From NCBI GenBank assembly GCA_947445045.1, contig CANFCA010000088.1, positions 1 through 5,720 on the forward strand: a stretch of DNA of 5,720 nt, read 5' to 3'. The position numbers were made by a program, and so were the translations under genes. This DNA is from Gallionellaceae bacterium. GTDB taxonomy: Bacteria; Pseudomonadota; Gammaproteobacteria; Burkholderiales; Gallionellaceae. The number at the start of each line of letters is the position of its first letter. Positions within the stretch are counted from its first letter, which is position 1. Below the pieces are notes generated by a model, which worked only from the letters and a program-made list of their open reading frames with translations, was not told the origin of the DNA and made no database searches. Positions 1-5,720 of this stretch are shown here, in pieces.

Positions 1-879
1 GATTTGCGTTCGTATCGTGAACTGCCGCTGCGCTATGGGGAGTTTGGCTCATGCCATCGCAATGAGCCATCAGGCGGTTTACACGGCTTGATGCGCGTGC
101 GTGGTTTTGTGCAAGATGACGGCCATATTTTTTGTACCGAGAGCCAGATTGAATCTGAAGTCACGGCTTTCAACGCGCTGGTGTTGAAAGTTTATCGTGA
201 TTTCGGCTTTAACGAAGTCGCAGTGAAGCTGGCGTTGCGTCCTGAAAGTCGTGTGGGTTCCGATGAGATTTGGGATAAGTCAGAAGCGGCTTTGCGAGCG
301 GCTTTGCGCGCATCCAGTCTGGCATGGGAAGAGTTGCCCGGTGAAGGCGCGTTTTATGGTCCGAAAATCGAATTCCATATTAAAGATGCGATTGGTCGTT
401 CATGGCAATGCGGAACGGTGCAGGTTGATTTCTCTATGCCAGGTAGGCTGGGTGCGGAGTTCGTCGATGAGGATAACACTCGCAAAACGCCTGTTATGTT
501 GCATCGCGCGATACTCGGCTCGCTAGAGCGTTTCATCGGTATGCTGATTGAAAACTACACGGGGGCGTTTCCAATATGGCTTGCGCCCGTGCAATTGGTG
601 GTGATGAACATCTCTCAAGCGCAGGCTGAATATGCGACCCAAGTAACGCAAAACCTGCGTGCAGCTGGCTTGCGTGTAGAATTGGATTTGCGTAATGAGA
701 AGATTACCTATAAAATACGCGAACATAGCTTACAAAAATTACCTTACCAGATAATTTTGGGCGATAAAGAAGTAGCAGGAAACTTGGTGGCCGTGCGTTC
801 CCGTAGTGGTGAAGATATCGGACAAATGACGTTAGAAGCCTTGCTTCAACGTTTGCAAACCGAAATCAAAAACGGGTAG
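1..879 (+). CDS. thrS: Threonine--tRNA ligase, C-terminal part (5' end outside window)
   Basis: Cytoplasmic class II synthetase that charges tRNA-Thr. The frame is open from base 1 (292 codons, TAG stop at 877-879), so the gene starts upstream; the first base pair of codons (Asp-Leu) falls about at E. coli residue 344, and I expect about 635 aa in total. Motif 2 is visible as FGSCHRNE, with the ATP-binding Arg codon at 58-60. The Zn-binding His of QDDGHIFC is at 124-126 and that of the motif 3 region ([11 protein letters not shown]) at 502-504; both correspond, from memory, to E. coli H385 and H511. The third zinc ligand, in NCPGH, lies just outside the window. The anticodon-binding domain starts near WLAPVQ (about 577) and includes [14 protein letters not shown] and GDKEV. 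It precedes infC by 31 bases with no terminator visible, so cotranscription is likely. Any N-terminal editing domain or leader operator is out of view. Confidence 0.98.
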   Translation, partial: DLRSYRELPLRYGEFGSCHRNEPSGGLHGLMRVRGFVQDDGHIFCTESQIESEVTAFNALVLKVYRDFGFNEVAVKLALRPESRVGSDEIWDKSEAALRAALRASSLAWEELPGEGAFYGPKIEFHIKDAIGRSWQCGTVQVDFSMPGRLGAEFVDEDNTRKTPVMLHRAILGSLERFIGMLIENYTGAFPIWLAPVQLVVMNISQAQAEYATQVTQNLRAAGLRVELDLRNEKITYKIREHSLQKLPYQIILGDKEVAGNLVAVRSRSGEDIGQMTLEALLQRLQTEIKNG

Positions 880-897
880 CACGGCTTAAATATTTTT

Positions 898-913
898 AGA
901 GGATACGGCAATA
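898..913 (+). promoter_or_regulatory. infC ribosome binding site and AUA start codon
   Basis: AGAGGA at 898-903 is a good Shine-Dalgarno sequence, 7 bases before ATA at 911-913. In this frame a TAA stop lies at 887-889, so the N-terminus must begin after it, and no ATG, GTG or TTG occurs between that stop and the ATG at 944. Starting at ATA gives [20 protein letters not shown], which fits the IF3 N-terminus. E. coli infC uses AUU, and IF3 rejects such codons, which gives negative feedback. I infer the same logic here with AUA. Confidence 0.85.
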
Positions 914-1435
914 GCACAAGATAAATCGCAACGCACCAATGAAATGATTACCGCACCACAAGTGCGTCTCATCGGTGTAGAAAAAGAACCACTAGGGATT
1001 GTTACCATCGCAGAAGCGTTGCGTTTGGCAGATGAAGCAGAGTTGGATTTGGTAGAGATTTCGCCCTTGGCTGATCCACCCGTTTGTCGCATTATGGACA
1101 TAGGAAAATTCAAATATGCCGAAGCCAAAAAGCAGCATGAAGCCAAGCTTAAGCAAAAGCAGGTACAGATTAAAGAGATTAAGTTTCGTCCGGGAACGGA
1201 TGATGGTGACTACAACATCAAGTTGCGTAACCTGATTAAGTTTTTGGCGGATGGTGATAAAACTAAAATTACCTTACGCTTTCGTGGTCGAGAAATGGCT
1301 CACCAAGAAATCGGAATGCGCTTGATTGAACGGGTTAGAGCAGACTTGATTGAGCACGGCGTGGTTGAGCAATTTCCTAAAATGGAAGGTCGCCAGATGG
1401 TGATGGTGTTGTCTCCCAAGTTAGGCAAGAAGTAA
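911..1435 (+). CDS. infC: Translation initiation factor IF-3 (AUA start)
   Basis: IF3 binds the 30S subunit, keeps it apart from 50S and proofreads the start codon and initiator tRNA. The product is 174 aa from the AUA start; E. coli IF3 is 180 aa. The N domain covers about residues 7-80 ([26 protein letters not shown]), followed by a lysine-rich linker helix ([12 protein letters not shown]) and the C domain from about residue 90 ([47 protein letters not shown]). The ATG at 944 would remove 11 residues, including the conserved RTNE stretch, and has no good ribosome site. One oddity is Ile at residue 64 (RIMDIGKF), where the family signature expects Tyr or Phe (Tyr70 in E. coli, from memory). 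The gene sits between thrS and rpmI, its usual place, and probably shares their transcript. Confidence 0.97.
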   Translation: MAQDKSQRTNEMITAPQVRLIGVEKEPLGIVTIAEALRLADEAELDLVEISPLADPPVCRIMDIGKFKYAEAKKQHEAKLKQKQVQIKEIKFRPGTDDGDYNIKLRNLIKFLADGDKTKITLRFRGREMAHQEIGMRLIERVRADLIEHGVVEQFPKMEGRQMVMVLSPKLGKK

Positions 1436-1571
1436 CAGATTAAGCAGTGTTCATTCGGCAGCAGGGACTGGTCGAAATGAGTAGCAGGTAGAGTCCCAAT
1501 AAAAAGTGGTGTATGGGTTACCAAGTTTTTCCAGTCGGAAAACACCTCGCACCATAACTTAAGGAGTTGTT
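1436..1571 (+). promoter_or_regulatory. infC-rpmI structured leader, candidate L20-responsive translational operator
   Basis: This 136-base gap is unusually long for the operon and rich in complementary segments. GGGACT (1464-1469) matches AGTCCC (1492-1497). TTTTCC (1527-1532) and GGAAAA (1537-1542) make a hairpin with loop AGTC. GGTGT (1508-1512) matches ACACC (1542-1546). GACTGG (1466-1471) is the exact complement of CCAGTC (1531-1536), which includes the loop, so a pseudoknot competing with the first stem is possible. CCAAGTT (1521-1527) can pair with AACTT plus the GG of the Shine-Dalgarno (1556-1564, two-base bulge). The rpmI site AAGGAG is at 1561-1566, 5 bases before the ATG. In E. 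coli, L20 represses rpmI-rplT through a pseudoknot in this same place. That the structure here serves L20 is inference from position, not from a recognised consensus. Confidence 0.5.
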
Positions 1572-1769
1572 ATGCCTAAGATGAAAACCAAAAGCGGCGC
1601 AAAAAAGCGCTTCGTCGTTCGTGCTGGCGGCACTATCAAGCGCGCTAGTGCGTTCAAACGTCATATCTTGACCAAGAAAACGACCAAAACTAAACGTCAA
1701 TTACGCGGCACGACTGAAGTCCACGCAACCAATAAAGCATCGGTTCGCGCCATGATGCCATACGCATAA
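1572..1769 (+). CDS. rpmI: 50S ribosomal protein L35 (bL35)
   Basis: A small basic protein of the large ribosomal subunit, 65 aa, the same length as E. coli L35. It begins [14 protein letters not shown] and holds the family core [20 protein letters not shown], ending MMPYA as in E. coli (LPYA). Lysine and arginine dominate, as expected for an rRNA-binding protein. The start is supported by AAGGAG at 1561-1566, 5 bases upstream. rplT begins 11 bases after its TAA stop, and the rplT Shine-Dalgarno overlaps that stop, so the two are probably translationally coupled and any L20 control acting at rpmI would reach rplT. Confidence 0.98.
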   Translation: MPKMKTKSGAKKRFVVRAGGTIKRASAFKRHILTKKTTKTKRQLRGTTEVHATNKASVRAMMPYA

Positions 1770-1780
1770 AGGAGTAGGAC

Positions 1781-2140
1781 ATGCCTAGAGTAAAACGTGG
1801 GGTCGTCGCCCGTGCAACACATAAGAAAATGCTTGCTAAAGCCAAGGGATACCGTGGCCGCCGCAAGAACGTTTACCGTATCGCCAAACAAGCGGTAATG
1901 AAAGCGGGGCAATATGCCTACCGTGATCGTCGTCAGAAGAAGCGCCAGTTCCGTACATTGTGGATTGCTCGTATTAACGCAGCAGCCCGTGAGCAAGGTC
2001 TGACATACAGCGTGTTTATGAATGGCTTGAAAAAAGCAGATATTCAAGTGGATCGTAAAGTACTGTCTGATATCGCGATTTTCGATAAGGTTGCCTTTGC
2101 ACAATTCGTTGTGCAGGCTAAAGCCAGCCTCGGCAAGTAA
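1781..2140 (+). CDS. rplT: 50S ribosomal protein L20 (bL20)
   Basis: L20 binds 23S rRNA early in 50S assembly; in E. coli and Bacillus it also binds its own mRNA to repress the operon. The product is 119 aa, one more than E. coli as I recall it. The basic extended N-terminal tail is seen in [33 protein letters not shown] (about residues 1-33), followed by the highly conserved block [24 protein letters not shown] and the globular C-terminal part [25 protein letters not shown]. The ribosome site AAGGAG (1769-1774) shares its first base with the rpmI TAA stop and lies 6 bases before the ATG. The gene ends 37 bases before a strong intrinsic terminator, so it is the last gene of the ribosomal-protein part of the operon. 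Confidence 0.98.
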   Translation: MPRVKRGVVARATHKKMLAKAKGYRGRRKNVYRIAKQAVMKAGQYAYRDRRQKKRQFRTLWIARINAAAREQGLTYSVFMNGLKKADIQVDRKVLSDIAIFDKVAFAQFVVQAKASLGK

Positions 2141-2146
2141 GTCAGT

Positions 2147-2172
2147 TTCGCAGCTTAGTAATAGGCTGCGAA
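2147..2172 (+). other. Hairpin just after rplT, upstream of the terminator
   Basis: TTCGCAGC (2147-2154) is the exact reverse complement of GCTGCGAA (2165-2172), giving an 8-bp stem with a 10-base loop. No T-run follows it, so it is not a terminator itself. It may protect the 3' end of the message, be a processing site, or simply stack next to the terminator 5 bases downstream. Confidence 0.6.
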
Positions 2173-2177
2173 TTAAG

Positions 2178-2201
2178 AAGGAGGCTCTGGCCTCCTTTTT
2201 T
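2178..2201 (+). terminator. Rho-independent terminator after rplT
   Basis: AAGGAGGC (2178-2185) pairs perfectly with GCCTCCTT (2190-2197) across the four-base loop TCTG, and the right arm runs into six T residues (2196-2201). The A-rich bases before the stem (2175-2176) let it extend slightly into the T-run. This should stop much of the transcript coming from thrS-infC-rpmI-rplT, so pheST would depend on readthrough or on its own promoter. It lies too close to the rplT stop, with no Phe-rich leader ORF before it, to look like the E. coli pheM attenuator. Confidence 0.85.
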
Positions 2202-2235
2202 GTTTGATGAAATTTCATTGTTTGCGGTGTGATTG

Positions 2236-2376
2236 GGGCATCTCTAAAAATTTAGAGTTCGCCCAAATGCAAGGCGTGGAGAAAATTTCGCCGCGCCGCA
2301 TATGGTTTATATGTAAGCAAGAAATTTTTTCCACAACGCAGCAGTTGGGATGAAATCTGGATTTTTAGAGGTGCCC
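2236..2376 (+). repeat. Near-palindromic MITE-like intergenic repeat before pheS
   Basis: The outer arms GGGCATCTCTAAAAAT (2236-2251) and ATTTTTAGAGGTGCCC (2361-2376) are inverted copies with 15 of 16 matches. Inner arms GTGGAGAAAATTTC (2276-2289) and GAAATTTTTTCCAC (2321-2334) match at 13 of 14. CCCAA (2262-2266) with TTGGG (2345-2349) and TGC (2268-2270) with GCA (2341-2343) pair between them, and CATAT/ATATG (2299-2303, 2309-2313) closes the tip. The whole unit therefore folds on itself nearly end to end. It codes for nothing convincing, and no target-site duplication is obvious (flanks GATTG and TATAA). I read it as a small non-autonomous mobile element or a dispersed palindromic repeat. 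I have an uncertain memory of similar ends (TTTTTAGAGGTGCCC) scattered in betaproteobacterial genomes. It ends 5 bases before the pheS ATG. Confidence 0.75.
2367..2372 (+). promoter_or_regulatory. pheS ribosome binding site inside the repeat arm
   Basis: AGAGGT is the only purine-rich Shine-Dalgarno candidate near the pheS ATG (2382), with a spacer of 9 to 10 bases. It lies in the right terminal arm of the palindromic repeat and pairs with the left arm (around 2240-2245) in the folded RNA. Translation of pheS would then depend on how often that long hairpin forms. The pairing is seen in the sequence; the effect on translation is inferred. Confidence 0.6.
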
Positions 2377-2381
2377 TATAA

Positions 2382-3365
<984 letters not shown>

Positions 3366-3375
3366 GACGACTGCA

Positions 3376-5720
3376 ATGAAATTTTCTGAAAATTGGTTAA
3401 GAACCTTCGTCAATCCCGCGCTATCCAGTGCGGAACTTTCGCATCTGCTCACGATGGCAGGCTTGGAGGTGGAGGGCATGGATACCGTTGCCCCAGCCTT
3501 TAACAACGTGGTGGTCGCACAAGTGCTGGAGGTGGTTAAACATCCCAATGCGGATCGGCTGAACGTGTGTCAGGTGAATGTCGGCGAGGCACAACCATTG
3601 ACCATCGTGTGTGGTGCGAGCAATGTTGTGGTTGGTGTAAAAGTGCCGTGTGCGCGCATCGGTGCGGTGTTACCTGGCGATTTTAATATCAAGCAAGCTA
3701 AAGTACGCAGCATCGAATCGTTTGGCATGTTGTGTTCGACTAAAGAATTAGGCTTGGCGGAGACTAGCGATGGACTCTGGTTGTTGCCGGATGACGCGCC
3801 AGTCGGCACGACCATCCGCGAATACCTAGAGTTAGATGACCATGTTTTCACGCTCAAACTCACGCCGAATCGCAGTGATTGTTCCAGCCTGTTCGGTATC
3901 GCGCGCGAAGTTTTCGCACTTACTGCTAGCCCCTGCAAACCCTTAGCTATAGCGCCTCACAAGGCAACATTAAGCGAGCAGATGAAGGTTAAAGTAGAAG
4001 ACGCAACCGCTTGTCCTTTGTATTGTGGCAGGTTAATCCGTAGCGTGAATGCAGCCGTTTCTACACCGATTTGGATGCAGCGTCGTTTGGAGCGCAGCGG
4101 GCTGCGCAGCATCAATGCGGTAGTTGATATAACCAATTATGTGATGCTGGAAATGGGCCAACCCATGCACGCTTTTGATGCGGATAAGCTCTCTGGCGGC
4201 ATTACGGTACGGCGTGCAAACCAAGGCGAATCATTAATCTTGCTTAATGAACAAACCGTACAACTTGATGCGGAAGTATTGGTCATTGCTGACAACACTC
4301 GTGTCCTAGCCATAGCAGGCATCATGGGCGGGCAGGGTAGTGGTGTGGAAACCAGCACGACAGATGTGTTTTTAGAAAGTGCGTTCTTTCATCCTGACGC
4401 GATCGCAGGTAAAGCGCGCCGTTTTGGCTTGGCGACTGACTCATCGTTCCGATTTGAGCGGGGTGTGGATTACGCTGCCACGCAACAAGCAATGGAGCGT
4501 GCAACACAATTGTTGGTTGAAATTTGCGGTGGGAATGTTGGCGCGGTAAGTGAGGTACGAGGTACGTTGCCAGTACGCGCACCGATTGGGTTGCGGCATT
4601 CCCGTGTTGCAAGAGTGCTAGGTATAGAACTTAGCAATGAACAAATCACCACGCTGTTAACGCGTTTGCAATTTGACTTTGTAGCGCTCCCCCACCTCAA
4701 TCCTCCCCCGGATGGAGAGGAAGCGATTGTCGCCTCTTCGAGACCTTTGTTAAACGATGACTACCGAGTCACTCCACCGAGCTTCCGTTTCGATATGTCT
4801 ATCGAAGCCGATCTGATTGAAGAATTGGCGCGCTTGTATGGCTATGACAACATTCCTGCCATTGCGCCCAAGACTTCGCTGACTATGTTGCCTTACACCG
4901 AATCACAACGTCCTATGAGCCGCATCCAGCAAACGTTAGTGTCGCGCGACTATCAGGAGATTGTGAGCCTTGCTTTTTTAGATGAGCAAATCGAAAAGGA
5001 TTTGTGCTGCAATCAAAATCCGCTTAAGTTACAAAATCCTATCGCCAGCAATTTAGCCGTGATGCGCAGTAGTTTAATTGGCGGATTGGTTGAGGCACTG
5101 CGTTTTAATTTGAATCGCAAACAAGCGCGTGTGCGCCTATTTGAGGTCGGTGCATGTTTCGCCAAAGTTAACGAGAGCTACGTGCAAACTCAGCGTTTAT
5201 CAGGGTTGGCGTATGGTGCTAACTCTCCTGAGCAATGGGGTGTCGCTGCCAAGTCTGTAGATTTTTTCGATGTGAAAGCCGATGTCGAAGCGTTGTTTGC
5301 GCCACTCGCATTACGTTGTGTGGCAGCAACGCATCCTGCTTTGCATCCTGGTCGTTGCGCTCAACTTTATTTAGGTGATAAATGTGTTGGTTGGTTAGGC
5401 GAACTTCACCCGCAATGGCAACAGCAATATGATCTTCCGTTAGCCCCGATTTGGTTTGAAGTTGAACTTGATGCACTGTTACAGAGAAGCACGCCGAATA
5501 TGCAGGAAGTGGCTAAGTTTTTGCCAGTCCGTCGAGATTTAGCTGTAATGGTCGATGATGCTGTGACGGTGCAAACTTTGTTGGATGCGATGCAGAAGCT
5601 TAGTGCGCCTTATGTCGGTGAGATTGTTTTGTTCGATGTTTACCGAGGCAAAGGCGTAGAGGAAAGTAAAAAAAGCCTTGCATTCCGTGTGTTATTGCAA
5701 GATACTGAGAAAACACTCAC
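3376..5720 (+). CDS. pheT: Phenylalanine--tRNA ligase beta subunit, 3' end outside window
   Basis: The beta subunit binds and edits tRNA-Phe (hydrolysing Tyr-tRNA-Phe) and partners PheS. The frame is open from ATG 3376 to the window end, 781 codons plus two bases with no stop. Domains in order: the EMAP-like tRNA-binding domain (about residues 39-148, HPNADRL at 56-62), B3/B4 editing domain (LTPNRSD at 162-168; AGIMGG with Gly318; LESAFF with Glu334, the same numbers as in E. coli), B5 domain with metal-binding PSFRFD...EADLIEE (Asp473, Asp479, Glu482, Glu483), a catalytic-like core, and the FDX-ACB domain from about 711 (FLPVRRDLAVMV, LFDVYRGKG). From comparison with E. coli, roughly 30 residues are missing at the 3' end. 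B5 residues sit 19 positions later than in E. coli because of an extra segment around 438-459. The Shine-Dalgarno is weak (AAGACGA at 3364-3370), so coupling to pheS is likely. Confidence 0.97.
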   Translation, partial: MKFSENWLRTFVNPALSSAELSHLLTMAGLEVEGMDTVAPAFNNVVVAQVLEVVKHPNADRLNVCQVNVGEAQPLTIVCGASNVVVGVKVPCARIGAVLPGDFNIKQAKVRSIESFGMLCSTKELGLAETSDGLWLLPDDAPVGTTIREYLELDDHVFTLKLTPNRSDCSSLFGIAREVFALTASPCKPLAIAPHKATLSEQMKVKVEDATACPLYCGRLIRSVNAAVSTPIWMQRRLERSGLRSINAVVDITNYVMLEMGQPMHAFDADKLSGGITVRRANQGESLILLNEQTVQLDAEVLVIADNTRVLAIAGIMGGQGSGVETSTTDVFLESAFFHPDAIAGKARRFGLATDSSFRFERGVDYAATQQAMERATQLLVEICGGNVGAVSEVRGTLPVRAPIGLRHSRVARVLGIELSNEQITTLLTRLQFDFVALPHLNPPPDGEEAIVASSRPLLNDDYRVTPPSFRFDMSIEADLIEELARLYGYDNIPAIAPKTSLTMLPYTESQRPMSRIQQTLVSRDYQEIVSLAFLDEQIEKDLCCNQNPLKLQNPIASNLAVMRSSLIGGLVEALRFNLNRKQARVRLFEVGACFAKVNESYVQTQRLSGLAYGANSPEQWGVAAKSVDFFDVKADVEALFAPLALRCVAATHPALHPGRCAQLYLGDKCVGWLGELHPQWQQQYDLPLAPIWFEVELDALLQRSTPNMQEVAKFLPVRRDLAVMVDDAVTVQTLLDAMQKLSAPYVGEIVLFDVYRGKGVEESKKSLAFRVLLQDTEKTL
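4687..4752 (+). repeat. In-frame repeat-like insertion within pheT (approximate limits)
   Basis: Compared with E. coli PheT from memory, the stretch between TRLQ and PPSFRFD is 36 residues instead of 15, an excess of 21 codons (63 bases). The extra DNA is unlike its surroundings: a C-rich run with CTCCCCC (4687-4693) and CCTCCCCC (4702-4709), then GAGGAAGCGA (4717-4726) and TCGCCTCTTC (4730-4739), which pair as a 10-bp stem (one G-U, one A-C mismatch) around a TTG loop. The peptide is proline-rich and then polar (LNPPPDGEEAIV). This is the look of a dispersed intergenic repeat that landed in a tolerant loop and kept the frame. It precedes the metal-binding B5 residues, which are intact. Exact ends cannot be set without relatives. 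Confidence 0.55.

Noticed and set aside
4..879. thrS as a complete 291-aa gene starting at TTG 4
   Set aside because: The frame is open through base 1 and the protein begins in the middle of the catalytic domain; the gene is cut by the window edge.
944..1435. infC starting at ATG 944 (163 aa)
   Set aside because: It removes conserved IF3 N-terminal residues and lacks a good ribosome site; the AUA at 911 fits better on both counts.
1697..2218. Long - strand ORF (173 codons) opposite rpmI-rplT
   Set aside because: Antisense shadow of two certain ribosomal-protein genes; no recognisable domain and it would read through the terminator.
2207..2218. Perfect 12-bp palindrome ATGAAATTTCAT as a possible operator
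   Set aside because: A single AT-rich palindrome with no promoter nearby; could easily occur by chance, and no regulator is known to match.
2222..2250. Possible promoter TTGCGG - 17 bases - TAAAAA before pheS
   Set aside because: Both boxes are poor matches to the sigma-70 consensus and the -10 would be part of the repeat arm; not enough to call.
2207..2353. Small + strand ORF of 48 codons (begins MKFHCLRCDW) between the terminator and pheS, considered as a leader peptide or hidden gene
   Set aside because: No Shine-Dalgarno before it (only the terminator T-run), it runs through most of the palindromic repeat whose bases are explained by pairing, and its few Phe codons are scattered, not clustered as in pheM.
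3570..3938. - strand ORF (122 codons) opposite pheT, and other antisense ORFs in pheT
   Set aside because: Overlaps the conserved EMAP-like domain of pheT; no family resemblance and no ribosome site of note.

Overview
The window is a stretch of core translation genes, all on the + strand, in the order thrS (3' part) - infC - rpmI - rplT - pheS - pheT (5' part). They encode threonyl-tRNA synthetase, initiation factor IF3, ribosomal proteins L35 and L20, and the alpha and beta subunits of phenylalanyl-tRNA synthetase. This order is classic for Gamma- and Betaproteobacteria. The protein details (IF3 beginning [11 protein letters not shown], PheS motif 2 as [18 protein letters not shown]) and a middling GC content point to a betaproteobacterium. 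A member of the Nitrosomonadales (for example Gallionellaceae or Nitrotoga-like) is my guess from memory; it has not been searched.

Layout: thrS enters from the left and stops at 879. After 31 bases, infC begins at a non-standard AUA codon at 911, not at the first in-frame ATG at 944. A 136-base infC-rpmI gap holds several complementary segments, including a possible pseudoknot, next to the rpmI ribosome binding site. This is where enterobacteria carry the L20-responsive translational operator. rpmI and rplT follow with an 11-base gap. After rplT come a plain hairpin and a strong intrinsic terminator (2178-2201), which separate the ribosomal-protein part from pheST.

Between the terminator and pheS lies a nearly perfect palindromic repeat of about 141 bp (2236-2376) that looks like a small non-coding mobile element. 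Its right arm contains the only plausible Shine-Dalgarno sequence of pheS. pheS is full length (327 aa). pheT starts 10 bases later and stays open to the window end (781 codons seen, roughly 30 missing). Within its B5 domain, pheT carries an in-frame extra segment of about 21 residues with C-rich and hairpin-forming sequence, which looks like a second, coding-region repeat insertion.

The genes together serve tRNA charging (Thr, Phe), start-codon selection and 50S assembly. Likely controls visible in the sequence are IF3 self-regulation through its AUA start, L20 feedback on rpmI-rplT, and partial transcriptional uncoupling of pheST. I found no new multi-gene system. The unusual content is the pheS-leader repeat, the pheT insertion and the infC-rpmI RNA structure.
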